NCBI GenBank assembly: GCA_030248225.1
Contig: JASANE010016182.1
Coordinates: 1-64,000, forward strand
Length of the DNA stretch: 64,000 nt
Origin: Trileptium ribeirensis
Taxonomy: Eukaryota > Nematoda > Enoplea > Enoplida > Thoracostomopsidae
Direction: 5' to 3'
Part shown: positions 13,125 to 24,020 of the stretch, one piece after another
How positions within the stretch are numbered: position 1 is the first letter of the stretch
How the letters are laid out: each line of letters opens with the position of its first letter
Program-made: the position numbers and the translations under genes
Notes under the pieces: model-generated
Database searches by the model: none
Seen by the model: the letters and a program-made list of their open reading frames with translations, nothing else
Told to the model about the DNA's origin: nothing

Positions 13125-13480
13125 AGGTTATCAACGCGATTAAATTTTGATGTCAAGTCTGCGTTAAGTATATATTTTTACTACAAATTTGAACATTGGA
13201 ATGGCATGACCAAATTTAGATAAAATTTTTTATCTATATGTGTGTAAAATAGGTTATCAACGCGATTAAATTTTGATGTCAAGTCTGCGTTAAGTATATA
13301 TTTTACTACAAATTTGAACATTGGAATGGCATGACCAAATTTAGATAAAATTTTTTATCTATATGTGTGTAAAATAGGTTATCAACGCGATTAAATTTTG
13401 ATGTCAAGTCTGCGTTAAGTATATATTTTAACTACAATTTGAACGTTGGAATGGCATGACCAAATTTAGATAAAATTTAA
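13125..13480. repeat. Tandem repeat, 3 copies of a 125-126 bp unit
   Basis: AGGTTATCAACGCGATTAAA recurs at 13,125, 13,251 and 13,376 with near-identical following sequence. The third copy is cut short after TAGATAAAATTT. Confidence 0.92.
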
Positions 13481-13671
13481 CATCCATGTGTGTGACTTTG
13501 CGGTGTATGCAATAGTTTTGATCTAAATATATACAGTTCCTGTCTGTTTGCACGAAACAAATTAGAAGAAATACATAACCCGACAAACGGCAAAACTCGA
13601 AACATGGCTCGTTGTTCGCTGAGTTTAGCATTTTTACTTTCTGTTTGATCCGACCAGTTCCGGTCTAAATT

Positions 13672-13840
13672 TGTGTTCACACTGCATCTGATCTGATCAC
13701 ATACGAGCAAATCTAGGCCCGCCGTAACTAACCATACCACGTATGTTTTGATCTATTTTTCACATCAGATCATATGATTCAGACCCGCAGAAATTATGTA
13801 TGCACTGTAGGATCGAATCGCGTCGAACGCAATGTGACTT
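13672..13840. mobile_element. MITE, family with TTCACATTGCGTTCGATC ends
   Basis: The left end GTTCACACTGCATCTGATC and the right end GATCG...TCGAACGCAATGTGAC are approximate inverted repeats. Similar ends occur at about 1955-1985, 3838-3865 and 45,460-45,655, which supports a dispersed MITE family. Boundaries are approximate. Confidence 0.6.
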
Positions 13841-14436
13841 TCCCCGATATTGGGACGCAGCGTGGCAACTGTGAACTATTTTTTGTATCTTTTATATCTT
13901 TAAGATTAAGCCATTCCGCTGATCTTGTTATTTCATTGCTTGTTTCACTGGAAGAATTCATATATAATATTAAACACGCCTATTTAGAAACACCCATTTT
14001 AGTTGCCGTCTACTATGAACACATGGTGTTTTCTTCGAATATATATATACTAAAAGGAACCGGATTAAAATTTTCGTCAAGCGATAGAGAATTTCCTGAA
14101 AAATCTCATACTTTGTCTGCATGATTTAGCCAAAAGATTGAATATGCTAATAGCAAAACTTCGAAATTGTACCCTAAAAGTTAATTTTGACCTTTGTAGG
14201 AAAAGCATGCCGCATTAGGAACACATTTTGTGGGTTTTGTAACATTTAGAAGAGCATAATTTCTCAAAAAAGAATTTCTGTAAACAAACAAAGAAGAAAA
14301 AATAGACAAGATCATGTCGACTGAATAGCATAAGTGTCGTACCTACAATTCTATTCTTGTAGGACGACATGCGATACAACTAATCTCTTGTTTACGTATA
14401 ATAAAAAAACTTACCAAAATATCAGGATTAAAGTTG

Positions 14437-15229
14437 CGGTTCTTTTCCAATATCCTTCCAACCCGAATTTGATCAATTTTGGAGATACAGGGCTCATTTT
14501 GGTATCAACCGATTCAGCTCAATGAGGCGGTTTAGAAAATACTCATTTTGGCCACATCTCTGAATTTTTTTCGATTTTTTAAGGTCCCAATAGTCCCCCT
14601 TCGGGTACTCGAAATTTTTTTCCTCGGAATATTGTCATATTTAGCACCATTCGACTCGAATTGATGAGAGAAATATACTCGTATGTATTTTATTGAAATC
14701 TACGCTACCACTAGAAAGTTATGAGAGTCCAAGTAACCCTGAGGCGCGAAAATTTAATGCAGGCAATGCCGTTTTCGATATACTAAGCCTAAGCCTTAGT
14801 CTTAGCCTAAGCTAAGGCCCTTTTACGAGACATACACCAAGCCTAAGCGTAAGTCGGGGCTGCCGCCCCCGAACCCCCTCTAAGCTGTTCTTTTTTCTAA
14901 CGTTATAATGTACCTCCCCTCAGGGTTACTTGGACCATCATAACTTTCTAACGGTGAGGTAGATTTCAATAAAATACACACCAGTAGATTTATCTCATCA
15001 ATCCGAGTCGAACGGTGCCCAACACGACCATATTCAGAAGAAAATATTTTTTGGGTTCCCTAGAAGGACAATTTTGGGATCTCAAAAAATCGAAAAAAAT
15101 TTTCAGGGACGTGAGTAAAATGAGTATTTTTTGAACCGCCTCATCCAGCTGAATCGATTGATACCAAAATCAGCTCTGTATCTTCAAAATTGACCAAATT
15201 CGGGCTGGGGGATAATAGAAAAGAACCAA
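14437..15229. repeat. Large foldback: inverted repeat arms of ~310 bp
   Basis: The left arm (about 14,437-14,751) and right arm (about 14,919-15,229) are inverted copies with roughly four in five bases matching by eye. Landmarks are GGTTCTTTTC at the outer end, ATGAGGCGGTT, TGTATTTTATTGAAATCTAC and AAGTAACCCTGAGG at the inner end. The 165 bp centre carries CCTAAGC-type repeats and a G/C-rich patch. Part of the centre plus one arm end recurs at 46,725-46,830. It ends about 14 bp before the TATA box of the sushi gene. It could be a foldback transposon; a transcript through it would form long double-stranded RNA. Confidence 0.85.
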
Positions 15230-15240
15230 AGTTGTTTCAA

Positions 15241-15254
15241 TATAAATATAAAAC
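15241..15254 (+). promoter_or_regulatory. TATA-like element of the sushi gene
   Basis: TATAAATATAAAAC lies 72-85 bp before the ATG at 15,326, a spacing that fits a core promoter with a 5' UTR of roughly 50 nt. Assigned by position only. Confidence 0.45.
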
Positions 15255-15325
15255 TCCGGTGTCTGACCTACAGAATCTAGTAAACAAGTTACATTTGGCA
15301 AAACAACAGAGCAAGACGAGTAAAG

Positions 15326-18300
15326 ATGATCTGGTATAACCCTGTTACTTTGGCGTCAGTCATGATGATATTCAGCTTCATTGATAACCATGTAGAGTCA
15401 GCTGGAAAGGGGTAAGTGGATTAAATCAAATTTAGACAGCAAATTTTTTCTTCGCACAAAATCTATTCTAAAATGTTGTTTTAAACGCGAGAAATATGGT
15501 CATCGGGGTGTTATTCTTCACTGAGGCGAAGCCAAAAACTCTTACGGTTCCCCAATTTTTCCTTTGTAAATATCTCCAATTCCGAGGGGGGAAGGGTGTG
15601 GACCACAGGTTGCGGAACGCTAAATATAGCCAATGTGGTGCTCTTCCCCTATGGCCTATGGACACGTATAAAATACATCATTTTTATTACTGAAACGATA
15701 AGAGACAACGGAAGCGCACACCACGATGTGTGTCAAAAATCTCCCTGCTATTTTGAATGTTTCTTATTTTATTTTACATGAAGCTTGATCAAAGCAGTTT
15801 ACCGACGAATTCGAATATTATTAGATCTCGAAACTAGTGTTGGGCAACGACCGGCTTTGGAGTCAAATGGCCGGCCGTTGGCCGGCAGTTAAAATTTTGG
15901 ACGACTGTCAGTTGGCTCCGACCGATGGCTTAATCGCTGGGCCACAGCTAAACGGGCGGGCGACGGCAAATTGAGAATTGACTACCAATAAACTTCACTT
16001 ACTACGATATGAGTTTAATATTCGTCAATGCTTCTTCAGCAATTGTCCAAAAATCGCGGAAGGTTTGGCACGGCGTACTACAGCAAATGTCGAATGTCAC
16101 GCTAAGGCTCACTATAGCACGGCTCCACTATATTTAGTCCAGGGCGACGGTCCGCTTTGAGGTCTATTATTAAGCATTGGCGCATATTAGTTTAATAATA
16201 AGCATATATGTTGTATGTTTAAATATCACAAGGTGGTATTAGATGGTACAAAATTCTTGCATATTGGTTTTATAGAGAGTTATACATGAATTAGTTGCAG
16301 TAGTGTGGGTTATAATCCACTTGCCATACAATAGTCAGCGTACTGGCCACGGCCGACCATGCGATAGGCTGTCAACGACAGAAAATTGTTAATGGCTGGT
16401 TAACGGCTAGCCGAAGGATTTCCGGACGTTAATGACCGGAAAACTATCAATCGCCGACCGTTGACCGAGAGGCCGCCAGACGGCTTTCACTGCCGTTGCC
16501 CAACGCTACACCGAACCCAGTATTGCATTGGTACTATTCTTTTTCCCAATTACCGTTGGGCTTTAGAGTGCTAAACTTCAGAAAATGCACCAATTCTATT
16601 ATATAATATAAGAGTCTTGCAAAAAAATCATAGCACAGAATATGTATTTGAATAAAATATACGTTTAACTCTATAGTTGTTCGATTTTACTACTTTGGAT
16701 ATGTTCAAAACAAATGCCATATACTGACGGTCTTAATACTCTTTTACTTATGTTATCACTTGTTTTGAGCATATCCTCGTTACCTCAACACAGATGGTCG
16801 TTTTTGTTATATAGTTATTAGGTTGTTATAAACTTTTTCTTCTTTTTGCTTAATTTAATTTTCACGACAGATGGAAATTATCCAGTATAGGCGCTTCTGT
16901 ATAGATCTAACCCATGATTACTCGGACATTCAATGAATATTTTCTGATTCCACTTAACAACTAATGGAGAAGTCCCGCGGAACTTGCGTCCAGTTGCATT
17001 TTGCAGGTTGATTCCATTTGCGAAATTTATCAGCTTGACTTCATTTGTGTTAAATTAAGTTTGCGTCTAGTTTCGAGAATACAGCTTGCGACAAGTCAGG
17101 CAAAAAGCAGCATGCGCTCTGCTGAATATACACAGCATGCGTTCTGTTGAATAAATGCAGCATGCGTTTTGTTGACTAAATGCAGCATACGTTCTGTTGA
17201 ATAAATGCAGCATGCGCTCTGCTGAATATACGCAGCATGCGTTTTGTTGACTAAATGCAGCATGCGTTCTGTTGAATAAATGCAGCATGCGTTTTGTTGA
17301 CTAAATGCAGCATACGTTCTGTTGAATAAATGCAGCATGCGCTCTGCTGAATATACGCAGCATGCGTTCTGTTGAATAAATGCAGCATGCGTTTTGTTGA
17401 CTAAATGCAGCATACGTTCTGTTGAATAAATGCAGCATGCGCTCTGCTGAATATACGCAGCATGCGTTCTGTTGAATAAATGCAGCATGCGTTCTGTTGA
17501 ATAAATGCAGCATGCGTTCTGTTGAATAAATGCAGCTTGCGCTCTGCTGAATATACGCAGCATGCGTTCTGTTGAATAAATGCAGCATGCGCTCTGCTGA
17601 ATATACGCAGCATGCGTTCTGTTGAATAAATGCAGCATGCGTTTTGTTGACTAAATGCAGCATACGTTCTGTTGAATAAATGCAGCATGCGCTCTGCTGA
17701 ATATACGCAGCATGCGTTCTGTTGAATAAATGCAGCATGCGTTCTGTTGAATAAATGCAGCATGCGTTCTGTTGAATAAATGCAGCTTGCGCTCTGCTGA
17801 ATATACGCAGCATGCGTTCTGTTGAATAAATGCAGCATGCGCTCTGCTGAATATACGCAGCATGCGTTCTGTTGAATAAATGCAGCATGCGTTTTGTTGA
17901 CTAAATGCAGCATACGTTCTGTTGAATAAATGCAGCATGCGCTCTGCTGAATATACGCAGCATGCGTTCTGTTGAATAAATGCAGCATGCGTTCTGTTGA
18001 ATAAATGCAGCATGCGTTCTGTTGAATAAATGCAGCTTGCGTTCTGTTGAACAAATGCAGCATGCGTTCTGTTGAATAAATGCAGCTTGCGTTCTGTGGC
18101 TTAGATTGTAGCTATGTCCATCTGGCGTAAAAATATATACATTCGAAAGGACACACAAGTTGAAAATATACAGTTTGGTAAAGCAAATGGTTAATTTTTG
18201 TTAAGTCTTAAACGAGTAAACAATTTCAAAATAAAAGTCCAAAGAAGCATTAAGGTAAGGTAGAACAGAACCATTAAAGTGGTGGAACGCTAGATCCTCC

Positions 18301-21300
18301 TACGCCTAAATTTCATTCAGTTCAGGACAACAATTGAAGGGTACGCATTAGCAGCCTGATTTGGCACAGTCCAGTCTATAATTGCTGCCAACCTGTTAGT
18401 ATGTCGTTGTGGTAATCAATTACTAGTTACGTATATAATTTGCTGCTTTTTGTCACAGCCGTCAGGCTGTGACATTGATTTCACCTTCGGTCAGAGTGTG
18501 CATTACAGCTTTAATTGCACTGCACTGCACGAATCTCTTATAGTCATGAAAGCCTTTTCAGACCCGACCGCTGGAGTCTGCATGCCAGGCAAAAATGGCA
18601 TGCAGCAAACGTCTCGGATTTGTTGACTACAATTGAGACCAAAACATTTAGGAATTCCGAGAATTGATGACATCGAAAATTATATTATCAACATTACCAG
18701 ATCTGAATTACATTAATGCTATTTCATAGACAGCATATTCGCAAACGCTGAAGTCAAATAATTTGACATGTTTCAAAAACCATATATTATGTTGAACCGT
18801 CGTAAAGTTTATATTTAAGTAACTATATGTAGTACAGGCGCATAAATTCTATTGTTAATAGCAACATGACTGCTGTGACATTCTTCTTTTAAGAAGAAAA
18901 CTTTTTAGTTTTGAAACGAAAGTTGTTGACACATAGTATGTGTTTCCGACAGGGTAGCTTGTTGTCATTGATTTCATATTCACCTTTCATAACGTACCGT
19001 ATATTGTCGGCTAGCGCAAACAGACATTACAACAGATGCTGTGATGTATTTAATTCTCTGTAGCAGCTAGACTAACGCTACAGAAAGCATAAAATATTTA
19101 TTCCACGCGCGCTCCTATTACAAGTAACTCCCAAACGAAGGGTGAAACTGAGAGACCGCAGTTTTATCAAGAGGAAATTTTGTGAAATCATCTTGTAATA
19201 GGCGTTGTATTTGATGTATATACTAGACTAAAACCTCTTTAACTCTGAACCCATTGAAAACCCTCGTAGACCGTAAACCAATCGAAAACTACTTAACACG
19301 CACTAAGTATTCGTGGTATTCCTAGATAACCGAACCACCGTATTCCGCATTCTTGATGGTCTGTACGCAAGACCATACATGATCGTGACAGGCGGAATAG
19401 GGGGTTAAACAAATGAGCCTCCGACCAACCGACCCAGGGTTCAGCTACCCCCTTGCCCCTGACAGGTTCTTTCTAGAACTCGCAAAGACTCCTTATATAT
19501 TCGAGGCTGAAAGGGTTTAAAATTTTCGGGTCAAAGTTCGCCAACGGGGTCACAGTCAGGTCAAATGAAACCAGTATTCCGAAATTCCGGCGTTATACGC
19601 TTAAATTGTTTCTAGGAAGTCATGTCAACTTCCATCGATTAAAAATGGGGAAATCATAGAAATACTTGGTGCCAACGGTTGTGAATGTGATGCAACACCA
19701 CGGTACAAAATTCAAGAGGGCGATAAAGTATTGTTCAAATGCAAAGATGGTTACAGTTCTGCGACTGCGGACGGCATGCTGGAATGCGAAGGAAAAGGAA
19801 AATATGCCGCATCGAAGCCTTACTGCAGAGGTGCGTTTTTGACGGCTATGACATGACATTGTTCCCGGCTTCTCACAGACTATGAATTACACATTTTGCA
19901 AAATTACGAGACGTGTAACAACTGATTATTTGATTAACTATGTTCTACTAGATAAATATAGCCTAGCCATACAGAATATTATTGATCCAAGTTTTACTTA
20001 TGGACAATGTGGTCGAATCGCCCTTCCATAAATGGCGACCCACCTTTGATTAGGGATACGCGTACATTTCACTAAAGTGTTCGCTACGCGAATATTCATA
20101 ATAAATTAAACCATAAAAGTGAAATACGTGTTAAATAGAACTAACTGCCGGCGGTAGCTGGACTTAGTAGCATTTGAAATAAGATCACATAGCTAGTTCA
20201 AAACTTATTGATATATAATTCAAAATGGTAGTTCGGATCGGTTTTGCAAATGGCTCGGAATGATGACGGTCGAATTCAAGTTCCAGTTGAAATTTAGCCA
20301 TTACCTATTTTGAAAGCCATCTACTTATACTATTTTAATGTTATAGGTTATAACGCTCAAACTTTGAAATATTATTGCAACATGTGCATCCATCGAACGA
20401 TTTGGCAAATTTTTATGAAATCACCTTTAAGAAATGTGATTAAGGCTATTTATTTTTGCGATCATACACTTTTTTGTATCTCGTTTCATGAACGAGCATC
20501 ATCACGTCCACATTTATTGAAGTGGCACTGCAGAAATAATGATTTATAGCAACAATGGAATCTCCTGTGAATAATGGTAATAGCTGTACGTAATATTCAC
20601 GCAGATTCCATATTATAAATCTGCGTGAATATTGCGTACAGCTGCAGGATGTCAATAGCGTTCTGAGTTACATTGAGACCGATTATATGTTCCACTAAAA
20701 ACTGGTCGTCTGCGTTATTCAGTACCAACCGATGTTCTGCGCTACCTAATCGAGTTCTAAAATGATTTTCATCAGTGATGTTCTACGCCACACAGTCACA
20801 CAGTTGTAGGTACCGCAACAATGTGCTACTTCGTTCCACAACAAAGAAAGACAGATTCAACGTTCCACTAAAAACTGGTTGTCTGTGTTATTCAGTACCA
20901 ACCGATGTTCTGCGCTACCTAATGGAGTTCTAAAATGATTATCATCAGTGATGTTCTACGCCACAAAGTTATAGGTACCGCACCCTGTGCTACTTTGCAT
21001 TACAACAAACATTATATGTCTTCACATCCTTCAACGTGCTCTGCTTATTATTCATTGCCTTCTGCTTTGCGCAACTACAATCCGGTTATGTACTGCATAA
21101 AACTCTATTAATGAAAATTTAGACAATTGTTAGACTTGGTATTGCCGTCTTTGGTCGGTCTTCGTTTGTACGGATATTTGGCTGCAAGCTGAAACAGTTT
21201 AAGGTTTGAAAAACTTCAGCATCCATGCAAATCATTGGCTATATCCGCTGCTATATTTGGATTAAACTATGTATCTGTCACCATTATCTCATTCCATTGT

Positions 21301-23569
21301 CAGTAATCACCAAAAGGCCTCAAAGGAGTTTTGGATTATCTTGAGGAGCCCTGATTCGTCTTTACGGCAATTCGTCTTTACAACGGCGATTCGTCTTTAC
21401 AAACTGTTCCTGTCCTACAAATGAAACAAAAGTTTGTTTTGCTCCCCGAATAGTCGCTGGGTTCGCGAGAATTTAGGAGCTCCTGCTATTATAGTAACAT
21501 GTTTACCTAAATTAAATGGGACTACCATATTTGCCATTTTACAGAATATATCATTATTTTGGTTTAACATTAATGTGACCATATTTTGGTATTTTGCAAG
21601 GGTGCTGCGTTGCAGAAGTTTGATCCCAGCAACTATTTGGTTAACATCTAATTTATCGTTCAGGCACTCTGCCATGATACCATGGCGTTAAAGAAAATCG
21701 CAACCGAAATTTGGCTGATTTGTGTCGTGTCGGCGACTGTGCAGGATCAAATAGAGTAATGTTTAATTGGAACAACATAAAAAAACTAATGTTTTGTGCA
21801 GTATTTGTACACTGATGTGCCGTTAGCGGTACATTATATTCGACTGCCGGAGCTTGCGCTCAGTGAAGCATATTGCATTGGAAGAAGCATTTTATAGATC
21901 CGATATCAGCCAAAGATTCGCCAACCGGTGATGCTGTTACTTTCATGGGGTTGACCGCGGCCTTAGCTGCAACAGCGTCGAGGCAGCCAAATTTCCCCTG
22001 TGTATTTTGTGAACGATTGCTACACAGTCAACATTTCGAACAGTTATAGGCCTTGTATAGAATTTTCAGTGAAAATTACAGTATGTGCTATTTTCAGCAA
22101 CTGATATTGCTCACTTGTACGACTCGTTTCTAGAGCGCCACTTTCCGCCTGTTTTCTCTGAACAGGATTCGGCTATTTCGTTCATAGTATGAAAGGATAC
22201 GTGTCAAGATTTCTATCTCTATTTTACTCATCCATTGTCTCAATTACGTTTCCAATTTTGTGACCGCTGTGTTTGCGATAGAATTTGGTTTACCACTGAA
22301 TTTAGCACAGCTTGTCGGCATTTGTTCAATAATTTTATTGGCGGTGTCAGCTAACTTTCCTATTTCTAGGCCATAGTGGTAGACCAACCACAGCAACTAG
22401 TAGTGGCTCGGTCAGGATTTCCATGACCTTAATTTTGCCAGGTTTTCAATATTGGGGACTACTATTTTCAGTTGGCTGAGCACTATAAAAGACTTTCTGT
22501 TGCCGAAATTCCTGAGCTTTGAGCAGCTCTCGATATAATATTGTTATGTTATGTTAAGTTTTAATTTCGGAATTTTTCGGTAGCTTGCGCTCCGCTGTCA
22601 TTCAAAACCAGTGTCGGTAGAGCTTTCGCAAAGCTGTTCTTTTTTGTTTTCTCATTTAGGTTTTCCAAAAGTGGTTCTGCTTGAGGGAACCAAACTTTTT
22701 TACCTTCCAAAAATTTATACTAATTTTACAGACAGCGGAAGAGTTTCGGAATGCCTTTGAGAGCTGTTGCTGGTGGTACGCGTTTAATCAAAATTTTGAG
22801 CACATTTGAAAGCACATGTAAACTGCTCCTGGAGTTTCAGGCTGCAAAGCTTGTATAATAAGTCGATTTGTACAGGGTATTTCGAAGTTCAAATCTTCCT
22901 CTTGAAATTAACTGCGAATCCTTTTTCAAGATTATTTACTGTAATCCATAAATTTCACTCCCGGATTTATTTCTATACCTGCTATTAGCAACAATTTTTA
23001 TTACTGCGTGATTTATGCCAAATGTTCCAATAATTTGCATTCTTTGTTCAGTGCGCAGCTCAGCTATCATTCATAAAACTGCATATTTTCAGCAACACAC
23101 AGTATCATATTTACTTGTGCCATGCATCTTGCTATTAAACTGATTTCCGATGTCCAACACCATCTTCAATGCATAAACACCAAACGTATTCTGCATATCA
23201 ACACAATAAAGTTTTTCCTTCTTTGAATACAATTAACGTATTAACTCTTGGTAGTGTACAGAGTGGATTTACTTTCCACACAGTGTTCATGAATGAGTTA
23301 AATTATAAATACATTTGAGATTTATTTAAAATATAGGTGGCGTAGCTGCTAACGACAACAAAAAGAGCATTGAAAGTAGCGAAAACGGAAGCGGAGCAAG
23401 ATCGAACAGCAAGTCGGACAAAAGTAGCAAAGGGAAAAAACAAAGTGATGACAACGCGTCGCGAGAACAGCAGAAGAAAGGTAACGGAGGTGACAAAGCA
23501 AAGTCAAGCAGCTCAGAATCAAAACGAAAAGACAGTAGCAGCAACTCAAAAGGGAGCAGCGGTCGATAG
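15326..23569 (+). CDS. Secreted single-sushi (CCP) protein with Lys/Ser-rich tail, three exons
   Basis: Exons: 15,326-15,411, 19,616-19,830 and 23,337-23,569; 534 nt, 177 residues plus TAG. Exon 1 encodes a signal peptide (hydrophobic LASVMMIFSFI) and ends at a GTAAGT donor in phase 2. Exon 2 follows a TTGTTTCTAG acceptor and is one sushi/CCP domain: KSCQLPSIKNGE, then VLFKCKDGY, LECEG and KPYC supply the four usual cysteines. It has two extra cysteines (GCEC) in the early loop and lacks the usual Trp between Cys III and IV. Exon 2 ends AG before GTGCGT in phase 1, which joins in frame to exon 3 after TAAAATATAG. Exon 3 encodes about 77 residues of K, S, N, D, G and Q with almost no hydrophobics, then stop. 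Sushi domains bind proteins in complement, adhesion and allorecognition; the tail suggests binding to polyanions or matrix, which is inference. Poly(A) signals follow at 23,579 and 23,616. I know no close named homologue; the transcript start and possible extra exons are unproven. Confidence 0.85.
15835..16508. mobile_element. hAT-like non-autonomous element, TAGTGTTGGGCAACG ends, copy 1
   Basis: The left end TAGTGTTGGGCAACG is mirrored by CGTTGCCCAACGCTA at 16,494-16,508. The YARNG form of the terminus is hAT-like. The flanks (CTCGAAAC and CACCGAAC) match only partly, so the target-site duplication is weak. The interior is GGCCG/CCGGC-rich at both ends and collinear with 30,602-31,339. It sits in intron 1 of the sushi gene. 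No transposase. Confidence 0.75.
16525..16880. repeat. Dispersed repeat family B, copy 2 (weak)
   Basis: CCCAATTACCGTTGGGCTTTAG at its start corresponds to TCCAACAACTGTTGGGCCT at 8.4 kb and CCCAACAACCGTTAGGCCT at 27.1 kb. Similarity fades towards the 3' end. Confidence 0.45.
17104..18097. repeat. 25 bp minisatellite with a 250 bp higher-order repeat
   Basis: About 40 units of a 25 bp consensus, GCAGCATGCGTTCTGTTGAA plus TAAAT, fill the interval. Unit variants recur in order every 250 bp (ten units): the TTTTGTTGACTAAAT variant at 17,391, 17,641 and 17,891, and the CAGCTTGC variant at 17,532 and 17,782. The left part is less regular (spacings 125 and 100 bp). On the - strand no unit carries a stop, so frames up to 220 codons stay open with a 25-residue period (for example MLHLFNRTHAAFIQQNACC). 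This follows from the unit having no stop in any frame and is not by itself evidence of a protein. It lies in intron 1 of the sushi gene. Confidence 0.93.
18449..18963. repeat. Dispersed repeat family A, copy 2
   Basis: Same as 3178-3655 over its whole length, with an extra ~39 bp near 18,600-18,640. Begins with the GTCACAGCC...GGCTGTGAC hairpin. Lies in intron 1 of the sushi gene. Confidence 0.8.
20582..20643. other. 62 bp near-perfect hairpin
   Basis: Two 26-nt arms (AGCTGTACGTAATATTCACG then CAGATT, and its reverse complement) differ at one base and are separated by a loop of about 10 nt, CCATATTATA. It lies in intron 2 of the sushi gene. It could be a microRNA-like precursor or the relic of a tiny palindromic element; I do not recognise a known mature microRNA in either arm. 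Confidence 0.7.
20689..20998. repeat. Tandem duplication, ~173 bp unit
   Basis: GTTCCACTAAAAACTGG starts at 20,689 and 20,862. Both copies continue through CAACCGATGTTCTGCGCTAC and GATGTTCTACGCCAC to GTGCTACTT. The second copy carries a short deletion. Confidence 0.9.
21415..22390 (-). pseudogene. Unrecognised decayed coding sequence
   Basis: Read on the - strand, several separate stretches look like former protein sequence but lie in different frames with stops between them: YHYGLEIGKLADTANKIIEQ near 22,380-22,320, ASPVGESLADIGSIKCFF near 21,940-21,890, and an ATG-started 86-residue frame at 21,675-21,415. It lies inside intron 2 of the sushi gene on the opposite strand. I do not recognise the family; it could be a dead transposon gene or a processed pseudogene. 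Confidence that it was ever one gene is low. Confidence 0.3.
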
Positions 23570-23615
23570 ATGAGCTTTAAATAAACGTGAAGTAAATGAT
23601 TTGATATTATAACTA

Positions 23616-23621
23616 AATAAA
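23616..23621 (+). terminator. Poly(A) signal of the sushi gene
   Basis: AATAAA lies 47 bp after the TAG at 23,567-23,569. A second AATAAA at 23,579-23,584 is nearer the stop; either could be used. Confidence 0.6.
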
Positions 23622-23784
23622 ATATGTGTATCTCGACTATGCGTGAGTCCACCTTAGGTGCGTACAGCATGGTTGCTCTTTCGTAAAATCATTGACTGTA
23701 TCTTTCTCGTTCACATTTCCGCCATGGGTATTCGCAGTTTAGTGAACGCGATAACTGACTCTGCGATATATGAACGGAATTTGG

Positions 23785-23976
23785 TTAAGCACACATTTCT
23801 CTATTTCGCACGCGTTCGCCAAATGACATGCTGAGTATGGCAGCTATGTTCGCGGTCCATGTGTGTATTTTGGTATGATGGACAACAAACGTGATTGGTA
23901 ATCGTGTTTTTCGTGAAGCGGTCAGGAAAAATGCGATGCTAAATAGCAAAATAGCTACCGCGAACAGCATCTTCAT
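23785..23976 (-). CDS. Candidate small secreted peptide, 63 residues
   Basis: An ATG-started frame beginning MKMLFAVAILLFSIAFFLTA, a textbook signal peptide with a plausible cleavage after LTA, followed by 43 mostly basic residues (SRKTRLPITFVVHH near the start, one Cys near the end). TATAAA on the same strand at 24,026-24,021 lies 45 bp before the ATG, a good fit for a core promoter. It is tail-to-tail with the sushi gene, whose poly(A) signal is about 165 bp away. I see no poly(A) signal close to its stop and no homologue I can name. It could instead be the first exon of a spliced gene, though I see no strong donor. Moderate to low confidence. Confidence 0.38.
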   Translation of the reverse strand: MKMLFAVAILLFSIAFFLTASRKTRLPITFVVHHTKIHTWTANIAAILSMSFGERVRNREMCA

Positions 23977-24020
23977 GTTGCTATATCAAAAATTTTTGTT
24001 CGTGTACATAAGAGAAAACC

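Noticed and set aside
17301..18063. Long - strand frames of 180-220 codons encoding a repetitive Cys/Gln peptide
   Set aside because: They are the by-product of a 25 bp minisatellite without stops on that strand; no promoter, splice context or non-repetitive coding sequence supports a gene.
23326..23670. 114-codon hydrophobic frame on the - strand
   Set aside because: It is the antisense of the sushi gene's third exon, whose + strand frame is splice-phased and followed by poly(A) signals.
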